Shown: positions 36,771 to 45,298, counted from the stretch's first letter. The stretch is 64,000 nucleotides of DNA from Actinomycetota bacterium (GCA_005884925.1 VAYU01000026.1:1-64000); one strand, 5' to 3'. The notes: a model not told the origin generated them from the letters alone. Made by a program: numbers and translations.

Positions 36771-37253
36771 TCACGAGCCCGTCGCCGTATGTGCCGCCGC
36801 CTCGCGAAGGCCCCGCACGAACCGGTCCCGATCCTCTTCGAAGGAACGGACGTTGGTGTGCACCGAGGTCGCGATGTCATCGATCGCGACGAAGAACGCC
36901 ATCTGCCCTTCCTTCAGGGCGTCCATCACCTCGCCGTCGCGACGGCAGATCTTGAAGATCGACTGTCCGTCGGTGACGAGTCGGACCTCCGACAGGTGTC
37001 GGTCGAGACCTGCCTTCTTGTTGAGGAACTCCCACGACCGTCGCACCCGCTGCAACGACATCCCGCCGTCGATGAGCGATCGCACGACGCGGAGCGCAAC
37101 GAGGTCGCGGAAGGAGTACAGCCGCGGCACGCCGGGGCGACCGCCGGTCCCTTGGACGGACGGTTCCACCAGTCCGATCTGGTCCCAATAGCGGAGCTGG
37201 CGTGACGAACATCCCGTGAATTTGCACGCTTGATGAGCGGTGAACCCCTCCAT
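36771..37253 (-). CDS. MerR-type HTH regulator
   Basis: 160 residues. The winged helix is at the N-terminus: 'FTAHQACKFTGCSSRQLRYWDQIGLVEPS', then 'PRLYSFRDLVALRVVRSLIDGGMSLQRVR'. The C-terminal part lacks the Cys clusters of metal sensors and ends in a helical region. The ligand is unknown. It converges on the transglutaminase gene with a four-base gap. The 220 bases upstream (37254-37473) hold its promoter region; I found no clear repeat there. Confidence 0.85.
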   Translation of the reverse strand: MEGFTAHQACKFTGCSSRQLRYWDQIGLVEPSVQGTGGRPGVPRLYSFRDLVALRVVRSLIDGGMSLQRVRRSWEFLNKKAGLDRHLSEVRLVTDGQSIFKICRRDGEVMDALKEGQMAFFVAIDDIATSVHTNVRSFEEDRDRFVRGLREAAAHTATGS

Positions 37254-37473
37254 GCGGACGACGCCCCTTCGGTTCCTCTCTCCGACCCGACCACCGAAAC
37301 ATGGGCGGGCCGTCGGATCGGACGGGGAAGCATCTGCTTTCCGGCCTGACGGTCAGCGCCCGAGGAAGAGCGCTCGTTGTACACCTCGACGCGTGAGTGT
37401 GGCAACCGTCGAGCTAGTGGCACGTGAGAAATCATCCGCTCGGGCTAGATCGTCGCGGCCCGAACGCGACGCG

Positions 37474-37827
37474 TCAGGAGCGTCGGAACCGAGCGGCGAT
37501 CCGTCCGATGAGCCCGGTCATGGAGAAGGCGCCTTCCTCCTGCATCGCGCGGATCTGATCGCGACCGAGCTGTCCGAGGTAGCGGTAGATCAGCAGCGCC
37601 GCGGACACCATCACGGCGAACCCGAGGAGCGCGATCCAGATGGATACCTGGATCAAGAGCAGCAGTGCGCATCCCAGCAGGAACCCGACGGCCGCCAGCC
37701 GGATCCCGCGCGTGTGGTGCGTATAGAGATCGGTGCGACCGACCTGCTCGACGAAGTTCGGGTCGTCTTCGGCGAGACGTCGCTCGATCTCGTCGAGGAT
37801 GCGTTGTTCGTGATCGTTGAGTGGCAT
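37474..37827 (-). CDS. DUF3040 membrane protein
   Basis: 117 residues with the family start 'MPLNDHEQRILDEIERRLAEDDPNF', two hydrophobic helices (about 41-61 and 64-82) and a charged tail. DUF3040 proteins are small actinobacterial membrane proteins, often beside dinB or mraZ; the function is unknown. The ATG at 37827 follows GGAGG at a good distance; a longer version from 37866 would skip this site. It may be co-transcribed with dinB, 35 bases upstream. Confidence 0.88.
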   Translation of the reverse strand: MPLNDHEQRILDEIERRLAEDDPNFVEQVGRTDLYTHHTRGIRLAAVGFLLGCALLLLIQVSIWIALLGFAVMVSAALLIYRYLGQLGRDQIRAMQEEGAFSMTGLIGRIAARFRRS

Positions 37828-37862
37828 CCCGTGACCTCCGGTCGTGGGGGATCCGACCGCCA

Positions 37863-39116
37863 TCACCGATTATAGGGAGGCTCCCCGGAAGGACGGAACC
37901 CTGGATCGAGGGTGGGATCGCGGGCGGCCGCGGGAGACCGCGGCCGCCCGCGATCCCGATCGAGCAAGGTCGCATGGGTCGCCGAGCCCCTGCCGAACCG
38001 CCGCTCGATCCGGTCGAGCGTCCGCTCCACGTCGTCCCACCGGCCGGCGCGGAGCAGCGCGAGCTGCTCCGCGCCGGCCCGCTCGAGCCCGCTCGCCTGC
38101 ACGCCCAGCAGACGGATCCGGCGTCCTGTCCCGGGCAGCGCTCGGTAGAGCTCGCCGACCGCGTGGAACAGGTCGGCGCCGACATCCGTCGGGTCTCGGA
38201 CCGTGCGCGACCGAGTGAGCGTCGTGAAGTTGGCCAGTCGCGCCTTGAGCGTCACCGTCCGTGCGCGGTAGCCGTCCTCGCGGAGCCGCGCGGCCACCCG
38301 TCCGGACAGATGCAGGAGCTCTCGCAGGATCTCCCCGTCGTCGTCCAGATCGCGGTCGAACGTCTCCTCGTGACCGATCGACTTGGGCGCTTCGTACGGG
38401 ATCACCTCGCGCTCGTCCAAGCCGTGGGCGAGCTGGGTGAGGTGCCGGGCCGCGGCCTCCCCGACCAGGCGCTGGAGCACCTGCTCGGGCGTCCGCGCCA
38501 GGTCACCGATCGTCCTGATGGCCAGGCGTCCCAGCAGATCGGCGGTCTTCTCCCCCACCCCCCACAACCGTCCGACCGGCAGGGGCTCGAGGAAGCCGAT
38601 GGTCTGGGCCGCAGGAACGTGCAGGAGGCCGTCGGGCTTGCAGTGGGCCGAGGCGAGCTTCGCGACGAACTTCGTCGACGCCACGCCCGCCGAGCAGGTG
38701 ACCCCGAGCCCCTCCAGGACGGCGTCGCGGATCTTCCCGGCGATCTCCGGCGGCTCCCCGAAGAGCCGGGTCGCTCCCCCGACGTCCAGGAACGCCTCGT
38801 CGAGCGAGATGGGCTCAACGAGCGGCGTGAACGACAGCATCACCTCGCGGAAGCGGTTGGAATGCACGCGGTAGGCCTCGAAGTCCGGTGGGAGGAAGAT
38901 CCCCTCGGGGCACAACCGCCGCGCGCGGACCGAGGGCATCGCGGAGTGCACACCGGAACGTCGTGCTTCGTACGACGCGCTCGTGACCACACCGCGGGAG
39001 CCGGTCCCGCCGACGATCACCGGCTTGCCGCGGAGCGACGGATCCTTCAACACCTCGACACTTGCGTAGAAGGCGTCGAGGTCGACGTGCAGGATCGGCT
39101 CGGACGGCCTGGCCAT
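37863..39116 (-). CDS. dinB: Y-family DNA polymerase IV
   Basis: Translesion polymerase, 417 residues. Catalytic residues are intact: 'LHVDLDAFYASVE' and 'PISLDEAFLDV'. The thumb has two helix-hairpin-helix motifs ('RLWGVGEKTADLL', 'AIRTIGDLA'), and the little finger ('HEETFDRDLDD', 'RARTVTLKARLANF') is complete. It is therefore a true DinB and not the inactive ImuB. It lies 26 bases after dnaE2 and very likely shares its LexA-controlled promoter. The last 30 residues are Arg/Pro-rich and poorly conserved, and they are encoded over a long hairpin. No beta-clamp motif was assigned. Confidence 0.93.
   Translation of the reverse strand: MARPSEPILHVDLDAFYASVEVLKDPSLRGKPVIVGGTGSRGVVTSASYEARRSGVHSAMPSVRARRLCPEGIFLPPDFEAYRVHSNRFREVMLSFTPLVEPISLDEAFLDVGGATRLFGEPPEIAGKIRDAVLEGLGVTCSAGVASTKFVAKLASAHCKPDGLLHVPAAQTIGFLEPLPVGRLWGVGEKTADLLGRLAIRTIGDLARTPEQVLQRLVGEAAARHLTQLAHGLDEREVIPYEAPKSIGHEETFDRDLDDDGEILRELLHLSGRVAARLREDGYRARTVTLKARLANFTTLTRSRTVRDPTDVGADLFHAVGELYRALPGTGRRIRLLGVQASGLERAGAEQLALLRAGRWDDVERTLDRIERRFGRGSATHATLLDRDRGRPRSPAAARDPTLDPGFRPSGEPPYNR
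37914..37957. repeat. 20-bp perfect inverted repeat in the dinB 3' end
   Basis: Two 20-base arms with a 4-base loop (gaga), almost all G and C, lie within the codons of the last 30 residues of DinB. The minus-strand RNA would form a very stable hairpin about 50 bases before the stop. It may be an intragenic attenuator or a stability element for the transcript that continues into the DUF3040 gene; there is no T-run. Confidence 0.6.
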
Positions 39117-39142
39117 GGAGATCCACGCTACCGCCGGGCCGA

Positions 39143-42100
39143 TCATCCGGCGGATCCCGGGCTCGCGTGCCACAGCCGGCGGGCCGGCGCGTGCACCTCG
39201 GTCGGTCCCGACATCGCCTGGCGCAACCGCCCGTCGCGTCGAGCCCGATGGAGCTCCGTGAGATCCCAGACATCCTCCGCGGTGACGCTCATCCCTTTCA
39301 CACCGGTGCGCCGTAGCTGACCCCACACCGCGAGCGCGTACGCATGGAACACGGTCTTCGCGACCTTGGGCTGGACCGACTCGAAGACCGTCACCTCGAT
39401 CGGCCCGGTGGCGTCATCGAGCGACACGAAGATGATCCGTTGACCGCTCCTGACCGCCGGCGTCTGGGAAGCGATCTTGACCCCGGCGACCATCACCCAG
39501 GCATCTTGGCGGCAACGATGCAGATCCTTCGCGCGCATCACCCCGAGATCCACGAGGAGCGGTTCGAAGAAGCTCACGAGGTGTCGTGTGACATCGAGGC
39601 CGAGCACCTCCAGCTCGGCCTTCACCACTTCCGCATCCGTGTACTCGGGGAACCGATGCACCGGCGCCCCGGCATCGGCGAGCGTGAGCTGGTCGCCCTC
39701 GCGCGGCGCATCCACGGTGATCGCGTCGTACAGATGCCCGCGGCGGTTCGTCCCCGATCCGGTGAGCGCATCGAACCCGCCGGCGTGTGCGAGCGCCTCC
39801 GCGACCGGCCGCGTCACGGTGGTGCGTCGCAAGAAGTCCCCGACGTCGCGGAACGGGCGCTCCGCGCGCGCCGCCAGGATCGACCGGATCTCGGCGTCGC
39901 TGATCCCGTGGACGTCCTGGAGCGCGAGGCGGATGGCGTAGCCGGGGTCGGGGTGTGGGCCTCGCTGCGCCGTCGGCGCGATCGAAACTTCTCCTTCGGA
40001 CGGCTCAGCCGGCGCACGCGCCGCGTCGACGACGCGAGGCCCACACTCCTCCCCGGCATCCGCGCCGTCGTCGCAGCGCGACCCCGACCTGACCTCGACC
40101 TCCTCCACCACGTACTCGGGTTCGCTGCGGTTCACGTCGAGCGGCAGGATCGGCACGCCACGGCGTCGGGCATCGTCCAAGAGCAACCGTCGTGGATACA
40201 TGCCTGGGTCGTACGTGAGGATCCCAGCGATGAAGTGCGCCGGATAGTGGGTCTTCAGCCATGCGGAACGATAGGTCGGCACCGCGAACGCGGCCGCGTG
40301 TGCCTTGCAGAACCCGAACGACGCGAACTGCACGACAGCGTCCCACGTCTTCGCAGCGGCAGCGGCGTCCACGTCACGCTCGGCTGCTCGCGCGAGGAAG
40401 TCCGCCTTCAGCGCCGGGAGCATCGAACCATCGTCCAGATGGCGGCGGATGTGGTCGGCGTAGGTGAGCTCGTAGCCGGCGAGCGCCGCGAGCGTCCGCA
40501 TCACCTGTTCGTGGAAGACGATCACGCCGAACGTCTCCTGGAGCGCCGGCCGGAGCTCCGGGTGGATGTAGATGGGGCGCTCCAACCCCATCCGCCGCGC
40601 GATGTACGGCCGGATCATGTCCGATTTCACCGGGCCCGGCCGGAACAGCGAGATGTCGACGATCAGGTCCTCCCACCGATCGGGTTGCAGCTTCTGCAAC
40701 AGCTCACGCTGACCGGGCGATTCGATCTGGAAGCACCCGAGCGTGTCGGACGCGCGGATCAGGTCGAAGGTGGGACGGTCATCGAGCGCGATCCGATCGA
40801 GGTCGACCTTTTCCCCCGTGGTGCGGGCGATCTCGTCGAGCGCGTGGCGCATCGACGAGAGCATCCGCACCCCGAGGATGTCGAGCTTGAGGTAGCCCAG
40901 CTCCTCCACATCGTCCTTGTCCGCCTGAGCCATCCGGTGACCGTTGGCGGAGCGCTCGAGCGGTACCCGATCCGCGAGGTCGTGCGAGGACAGCACGATC
41001 CCGCATGGGTGCAGCGCGATGTGCCGGGGGAACCCGTCGAGGCGCTCGGCGACGCGGAAGAGCAACTCCAGCTGACGCATCGGGAGGTTGATGCCGCGCA
41101 GCTCGGGCAGGCGTTCCAGGCCATCCCGGATGTTCCGCGCCGAGATGTGCGGGAAGGCCTTCGCGACCATGCCGACCTCGACCTCGGGCAGACCGAGCGC
41201 CTTGCCGACCTCGCGGATCGCTGCGCGCGCCCGGAACGTGTCGATCATCGCGACGCACGCGGCACGCTCCTGGCCGTGACGCGACAGGATCATGTCGTAC
41301 ACGTCCTCGCGACGGGCGGACTCCACGTCGATATCGACATCGGGGAGCTCATCACGCATCGGGTTCAGGAACCGTTCGAACGCGAGGTCGTGCCGGAGCG
41401 CGTCGACGTCGGAGATCCCGGTGAGGTAACAGACGAGTGATCCGGCCGCGCTGCCTCGGCACGCGGCCATGATCCCCATCGCCTTCACATCCGCGACGAT
41501 CTCCGCGACCGTCAGGAAGTAGGCCGCGTATCCCATCTGCCGGATCATCGAGAGCTCGTGATGCAGGCGATCGCGGAGGCGATCGTCCTGCTTCATGCCG
41601 CGCTCGTGGACGCCACGCAAGCATCGTTCGGCGAGCACGGCATCGGCGGAGCGACCACCGGGGATCGGGAAGTCCGGGAAGTGGACCTGCTTCAGACCGA
41701 GATCGAACGTGCACCGCTCGGCGACCTCGAGCGTCGCATCGCAGAGGTCGGGGCGTTCGGTGAACAGCGCGCGCATCTCGGCCGGTGGCTTCAGCCATCC
41801 CTCCGCGTTCGTGCGGCTCACGTTGCTGGATGCGACCGGCACGATCGCCCGCATGCACTCGAGCGCGTCGGCGAGGAACGCATCGTCGGGCGTGAGGTAC
41901 CGAACGGGGTTCGTCGCGACGGCGACGGCGTCGAGCTTCTCCGCGAACCGGAGCATCGTCCGGATCTCGGCGGCCGAACCGGCCTCCAGACGGTGTTCGA
42001 CGGCGACGACGCACCGATCGGCACCGAAGGCTTCGCGGAACGGCGCGGCCAGCCGAGTGGCGGCGTCGGTGCGACCGGCGACGGCGAGCCTGCCGGGATG

Positions 42101-42496
42101 CGACCGCGGGCCCAGCAGGACGGTCATCCCGGCGGCGTGCGCACAGATCTGCTCGACCGCGACCCACGGATCCCCCCGCTCGCCCAACAGCTGCGCGTCG
42201 GTGAGGAGACGGCAGAGGTTCGCGTACCCGGTGTCGTCCTCGGCCACCAGGACGACGTGCGCATCGCGAGGTGGTGGGGCGGGCGCACGCACGGTGAGGG
42301 AAGCGCCGAGGATGGGCTTCACACCGTTGCGTTGACACCCCGAGACGAACCGGGCGGCCCCGTAGAGGCCGTCGCGATCGGTCATCGCGACCGCAGGCAT
42401 CCCCAGCCCCGCGGCCTGCTCGGCCAGCTGCTCCGGGGCGAACGCTCCCTCCTTCAGCGAGAAGTAGGAGCGAACATCGAGGTGCACGAAGGACAT
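39143..42496 (-). CDS. dnaE2: error-prone DNA polymerase DnaE2
   Basis: 1117-residue C-family polymerase of the damage-inducible type. The PHP domain begins 'FVHLDVRSYFSLKEGAF': two of the His ligands seen in DnaE1 are changed, 'TDRDG' replaces 'TDHG', and 'ATNPVRY' replaces the later DLH ligand, so PHP proofreading should be absent. The palm 'LPDVDIDVES' keeps the catalytic Asp residues. The C-terminal OB domain is present. The gene begins about 20 bases from a LexA box and faces udgX. In other actinobacteria DnaE2 works with ImuA' and ImuB; here the neighbour is an intact dinB. Confidence 0.95.
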   Translation of the reverse strand: MSFVHLDVRSYFSLKEGAFAPEQLAEQAAGLGMPAVAMTDRDGLYGAARFVSGCQRNGVKPILGASLTVRAPAPPPRDAHVVLVAEDDTGYANLCRLLTDAQLLGERGDPWVAVEQICAHAAGMTVLLGPRSHPGRLAVAGRTDAATRLAAPFREAFGADRCVVAVEHRLEAGSAAEIRTMLRFAEKLDAVAVATNPVRYLTPDDAFLADALECMRAIVPVASSNVSRTNAEGWLKPPAEMRALFTERPDLCDATLEVAERCTFDLGLKQVHFPDFPIPGGRSADAVLAERCLRGVHERGMKQDDRLRDRLHHELSMIRQMGYAAYFLTVAEIVADVKAMGIMAACRGSAAGSLVCYLTGISDVDALRHDLAFERFLNPMRDELPDVDIDVESARREDVYDMILSRHGQERAACVAMIDTFRARAAIREVGKALGLPEVEVGMVAKAFPHISARNIRDGLERLPELRGINLPMRQLELLFRVAERLDGFPRHIALHPCGIVLSSHDLADRVPLERSANGHRMAQADKDDVEELGYLKLDILGVRMLSSMRHALDEIARTTGEKVDLDRIALDDRPTFDLIRASDTLGCFQIESPGQRELLQKLQPDRWEDLIVDISLFRPGPVKSDMIRPYIARRMGLERPIYIHPELRPALQETFGVIVFHEQVMRTLAALAGYELTYADHIRRHLDDGSMLPALKADFLARAAERDVDAAAAAKTWDAVVQFASFGFCKAHAAAFAVPTYRSAWLKTHYPAHFIAGILTYDPGMYPRRLLLDDARRRGVPILPLDVNRSEPEYVVEEVEVRSGSRCDDGADAGEECGPRVVDAARAPAEPSEGEVSIAPTAQRGPHPDPGYAIRLALQDVHGISDAEIRSILAARAERPFRDVGDFLRRTTVTRPVAEALAHAGGFDALTGSGTNRRGHLYDAITVDAPREGDQLTLADAGAPVHRFPEYTDAEVVKAELEVLGLDVTRHLVSFFEPLLVDLGVMRAKDLHRCRQDAWVMVAGVKIASQTPAVRSGQRIIFVSLDDATGPIEVTVFESVQPKVAKTVFHAYALAVWGQLRRTGVKGMSVTAEDVWDLTELHRARRDGRLRQAMSGPTEVHAPARRLWHASPGSAG

Positions 42497-42516
42497 CGGA
42501 GGGCCCGTCTCGAAGG

Positions 42517-42532
42517 TCGAACGTATGTTCGA
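42517..42532. promoter_or_regulatory. LexA (SOS) box between dnaE2 and udgX
   Basis: TCGAACGTATGTTCGA is a 16-base sequence with perfect 6-base inverted arms, matching the Gram-positive LexA consensus CGAACRNRYGTTCG. It lies 20 bases before dnaE2 on one side and 82 bases before the udgX start on the other, so one operator can control both. Confidence 0.88.
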
Positions 42533-42614
42533 GTCTGAATCCTCGGGCCATATCCGTCAAGACATCCCTCAAGCTGCGTTCCCGGTCCGATCGAACCGGG
42601 TAGGACCTTCCTGG

Positions 42615-43250
42615 ATGTCCGAGTACTCCGCAGACGCGTTCCTTCCTCAGGATCGGTCCCTGGATTCCCTCGCCGAGGCCGTCCAGAGCTGTCAAGGCTG
42701 CGACCTGTATCGCGACGCGACGCAGGCCGTCTTCGGGGAGGGATCGGGGCGCGCCCTCGCGATGCTCATCGGCGAGCAACCGGGCGACCGCGAGGACGTG
42801 GAGGGCCACCCGTTCGTCGGGCCGGCCGGCGGCATCCTCGACCGCGCCTTGGAGGATGCGGGGATCGATCGCGCCGACGTCTACGTGACCAACCTGGTCA
42901 AGCACTTCCGGTGGAAGCCCGCACCACGAGGCAAGCGCCGGATCCACCGGAAACCCGACCTGCGGGAACAGCTCGCGTGCCGGCCGTGGCTGGACGCCGA
43001 GCTCGAACAGGTGCGGCCGACGGTGGTGGTGTGCCTCGGCGCGACGGCGGCGCAAGCTCTCCTGGGGCGGTCGTTCCGGGTCACGCAGGATCGAGGCCGG
43101 TTCGTCGAGTCGCCGCTCGCTCCCTTCGTGATGGCGACCGTGCACCCCTCATCGATCCTGCGCGCACCGGACGACGCACGTGAGGAAGCGATGCGGGCGT
43201 TCGTCGCCGACCTCAGGAAGGTCGCGAAGGTAGTGCGCCGAGCTGCCTGA
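42615..43250 (+). CDS. udgX: uracil-DNA glycosylase UdgX (DNA cross-linking type)
   Basis: 211 residues, family 4-like uracil-DNA glycosylase with Fe-S Cys residues (C26 and C29 in 'CQGCDL', two more in 'LACRPWL' and 'VCLGATAA'). Motif A is 'GEQPGDREDVEGHPFVGPAG' and motif B 'HPSSILR'. The loop 'KRRIH' at residues 107-111 is the UdgX hallmark; His111 corresponds to the His that binds covalently to the abasic site after uracil removal in the mycobacterial enzyme. I start at the ATG at 42615; a longer frame from 42525 would begin inside the LexA box. SOS control through the shared operator is likely. Confidence 0.92.
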   Translation: MSEYSADAFLPQDRSLDSLAEAVQSCQGCDLYRDATQAVFGEGSGRALAMLIGEQPGDREDVEGHPFVGPAGGILDRALEDAGIDRADVYVTNLVKHFRWKPAPRGKRRIHRKPDLREQLACRPWLDAELEQVRPTVVVCLGATAAQALLGRSFRVTQDRGRFVESPLAPFVMATVHPSSILRAPDDAREEAMRAFVADLRKVAKVVRRAA

Positions 43251-43288
43251 CCAACGTCGGCGCGGTCGCGACTACGCCCGAGGGGTTC

Positions 43289-43534
43289 TCAATCCCACAA
43301 CCGTTCCATATGCCAACGATCATGCTGGCGATCGAAGTAGAGGTCCCACACCGCGCCACCCCGAGCCTCCACCCGCCAGTACTCACGGTCGCGGCCGTCT
43401 GCCCACCAGCGGCCCTCGATCCGCCACTTCCCGATCACGTCCACGACCTGGTAGCGCTTCCCGCGCCACTCGAACACCGAGGGCATCCCCGCGTCGCGTT
43501 CGACCCGAACCTCCTCGTCGAAGCGCTTCGTCAT
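43289..43534 (-). CDS. DUF6504 family small protein
   Basis: 81 residues, rich in Trp and Arg, beta-strand-like: 'FEWRGKRYQVVDVIGKW', 'GRDREYWRVEARGGAVWDLY', 'RWHMERLW'. The family is found next to dnaE2/imuB genes in actinobacteria and has no known function. A LexA box lies 57 bases before the ATG at 43534, so it is likely SOS-controlled. Two copies of an 11-base repeat holding AGGGA precede the ATG. It converges on udgX with a 38-base gap. Confidence 0.8.
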   Translation of the reverse strand: MTKRFDEEVRVERDAGMPSVFEWRGKRYQVVDVIGKWRIEGRWWADGRDREYWRVEARGGAVWDLYFDRQHDRWHMERLWD

Positions 43535-43590
43535 CGCTGATCCCTGGCTGATCCCTGGCTGGTTCCGTCCCGATCGTCTGTTCCCCAGAA

Positions 43591-43606
43591 TCGAACATAT
43601 GTTCGG
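43591..43606. promoter_or_regulatory. LexA (SOS) box between DUF6504 and DUF402 genes
   Basis: TCGAACATATGTTCGG matches the Gram-positive LexA consensus with one mismatch in the outer base pair. It sits in the divergent gap, 57 bases from the DUF6504 start and 12 bases from the first possible start of the DUF402 gene, so it could control both. Confidence 0.85.
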
Positions 43607-43618
43607 GGTTGAAGGCGA

Positions 43619-44323
43619 ATGTACGCCCCACCTCCGGCATCCGTCAAGACCGGTTGGGGCTACGCTCGGTCGGTGGGGAAGATCCCGAACGTGCCCACCC
43701 GCGAAGCGCTCCCCCGGCACGAACCCGGCGACGTGGTGGCGATCCGGGAGCTGTGGAACGGCCGGGTCTGGTACGCGTGGCCGGCGGTGGTCGTGCGCGA
43801 TGAGCCCAACCTGCAGATGCTCCACGTTCCGGCGCACGCTCGTTGCCGGCAACCGGTGGATGCCGCCGGTCGGGCGCTCCGACTCCCGACGGACCGCTGG
43901 ACCCTCCAGGACGTGCGGCGCGGATCGAGCAGCATGCTGTCGTTCGCGTTCCCCGACACGCCGTACGCGGTGATCCTGGGCTTCGACGAACGGAGCGAGC
44001 TGTTCGAGTACTACATCAACCTCGAGGAGCCGCTCACCCGCTCCGCGGCGGGCTTCGACACCGTGGACCACGTCCTCGACGTCACGATCCCACCGGATCG
44101 CAACGGGTGGTCGTGGAAGGACGAGGATGAGCTCCGGGAGGCCGTTGCACGCGGGATCTTCTCGGAGGAAGACGCCGCATGGTTCCGGTTCTGGGGCGAG
44201 CGAGGAGCGGAGCACGTCTTGCTGCGGGAGCCTCCGTTCGATCGGGACTGGTCGACATGGCGCCCGGAGCCGGGTTGGGAGGACGCCGACCTGCCGCGGA
44301 ACTGGGATCTCGCGCCGGCGTGA
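43619..44323 (+). CDS. DUF402 family protein (possible nucleotide phosphatase)
   Basis: Up to 234 residues. The DUF402 core runs about 40-190: 'EPGDVVAIRELWNGRVWYAWPAVVV', 'YAVILGFDERSELFEYYINLEEPLTR', 'FDTVDHVLDVTIPPD', 'WKDEDELREAVARGIFSEEDA'. Some DUF402 members hydrolyse nucleoside di- and triphosphates (staphylococcal Ntdp). The start is uncertain: the first ATG at 43619 is very close to the LexA box; a GTG at 43694 with GGGGAAG upstream is possible. A nucleotide-pool role would suit an SOS gene, but this is inference. Confidence 0.75.
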   Translation: MYAPPPASVKTGWGYARSVGKIPNVPTREALPRHEPGDVVAIRELWNGRVWYAWPAVVVRDEPNLQMLHVPAHARCRQPVDAAGRALRLPTDRWTLQDVRRGSSSMLSFAFPDTPYAVILGFDERSELFEYYINLEEPLTRSAAGFDTVDHVLDVTIPPDRNGWSWKDEDELREAVARGIFSEEDAAWFRFWGERGAEHVLLREPPFDRDWSTWRPEPGWEDADLPRNWDLAPA

Positions 44324-44404
44324 TCACACCCGCCCTGCGAGAAACCGCATCCGGAGGGGCGTAGTATCCGGCCGTTCTCGGCCAACGGTATAGGGGGGTT
44401 TCGT

Positions 44405-45241
44405 ATGGATGATTCGGGCGGCTTCGGCGCACCACCACCGCCTCCGCCTCCGGGCGCGGGGGGTGGCGGATCGATCCCGCAGCGCGGCCTGGGTGACATC
44501 CTGTCCGTTGCGTTCGAAGTCTACAAGGCGAACGCAGCGAAGCTGATCCAGATCGTCGCGATCGTGGTGATCCCGCTCACGTTCATCATGGCGCTGCTGA
44601 CGCAGGTCGCGTTCAAGCAACACTGCGACGCGGCGCACGTGAACTCCTTGTACAACTGCACCGCATCGTTCGGGCGGTCGCTCTTGATCAGCGCCATCAC
44701 GTACTTCATCGCGGTCGCGATCCAGCAGCTCCTGATCGGCGCGCTCACGCGTGGCGCGGCAGGCGCGCTGATCGGGCGCGACGTCGACGTGAGCGCGAGC
44801 TACCAGTACGCGTTCTCGCGATTGGGTCCGTTGATCGGGCTCGCGCTCCTGGTCGCGCTCGTGGTCGGGGTGGGATTCATCCTGTTGGTCATCCCCGGCA
44901 TCATCATCCTGGTGTTCCTCGCCGTTTCGGTCCCGGCGTTCATCATCGAAGGGCTCGGCGTGACGGACTCGATGTCTCGTTCCTGGAAGCTCGTGAGCGG
45001 CTCCTGGTGGCACACGCTCGCCGTGATCCTCGTGGCGGCCATCATCGCCGGGGTGATCAACGGGATCCTCACGGCGATCGGGGGCAACTCGTTCTTCGGC
45101 GCATGGATCCTCTCCGCGATCGCGCAGATCATCACCGCGCCGTTCGTCGCCCTCGTGTCGGTGGTCCTCTACGTCGACCTTCGGGCCCGACACGAGAGCC
45201 TCACCGCGAGCACCCTCGCAGCAGACCTCGATCGAACGTAA
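44405..45241 (+). CDS. multi-pass membrane protein, unknown function
   Basis: 278 residues. A Gly/Pro-rich cytoplasmic head ('APPPPPPPGAGGGG') precedes about six membrane helices (roughly 44-66, 95-115, 141-170, 172-190, 205-230, 240-260). The segment 'RGLGDILSVAFEVYKANAAK' is typical of glycerophosphodiester-phosphodiesterase-like membrane domains seen in many actinobacteria, but no enzyme domain follows. It has a strong GGGGGG ribosome site and its own unit, ended by a long hairpin. Confidence 0.75.
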   Translation: MDDSGGFGAPPPPPPPGAGGGGSIPQRGLGDILSVAFEVYKANAAKLIQIVAIVVIPLTFIMALLTQVAFKQHCDAAHVNSLYNCTASFGRSLLISAITYFIAVAIQQLLIGALTRGAAGALIGRDVDVSASYQYAFSRLGPLIGLALLVALVVGVGFILLVIPGIIILVFLAVSVPAFIIEGLGVTDSMSRSWKLVSGSWWHTLAVILVAAIIAGVINGILTAIGGNSFFGAWILSAIAQIITAPFVALVSVVLYVDLRARHESLTASTLAADLDRT

Positions 45242-45260
45242 CGACCGTCGGGTCTCTGCG

Positions 45261-45298
45261 CCGGGAAGGGGCACCCGGGAACCGGGTGCCCCTCCCGG
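45261..45298 (+). terminator. strong hairpin, probable terminator
   Basis: An inner 11-bp perfect stem (ggggcacccgg and its complement) with loop gaa is embedded in an outer 5-bp stem (ccggg/cccgg), 20 bases after the membrane protein stop. No clear T-run follows, as is common in high-GC actinobacteria. Confidence 0.6.

Noticed and set aside
33914..36880. 988-codon open frame antisense to the DUF58 and transglutaminase genes
   Set aside because: It is a shadow frame of high-GC coding DNA; the product is Arg/Asp/Gly-rich with no domain, while the plus strand shows clear families.
37863..39116. Y-family polymerase next to dnaE2 taken as ImuB
   Set aside because: ImuB lacks catalytic residues; here the Asp and Asp-Glu motifs are intact and the length fits DinB.
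43537..43560. Tandem 11-base repeat as a possible mobile element scar or operator
   Set aside because: Only two copies, and both hold AGGGA in front of the DUF6504 start, so a ribosome-site duplication explains it well enough.
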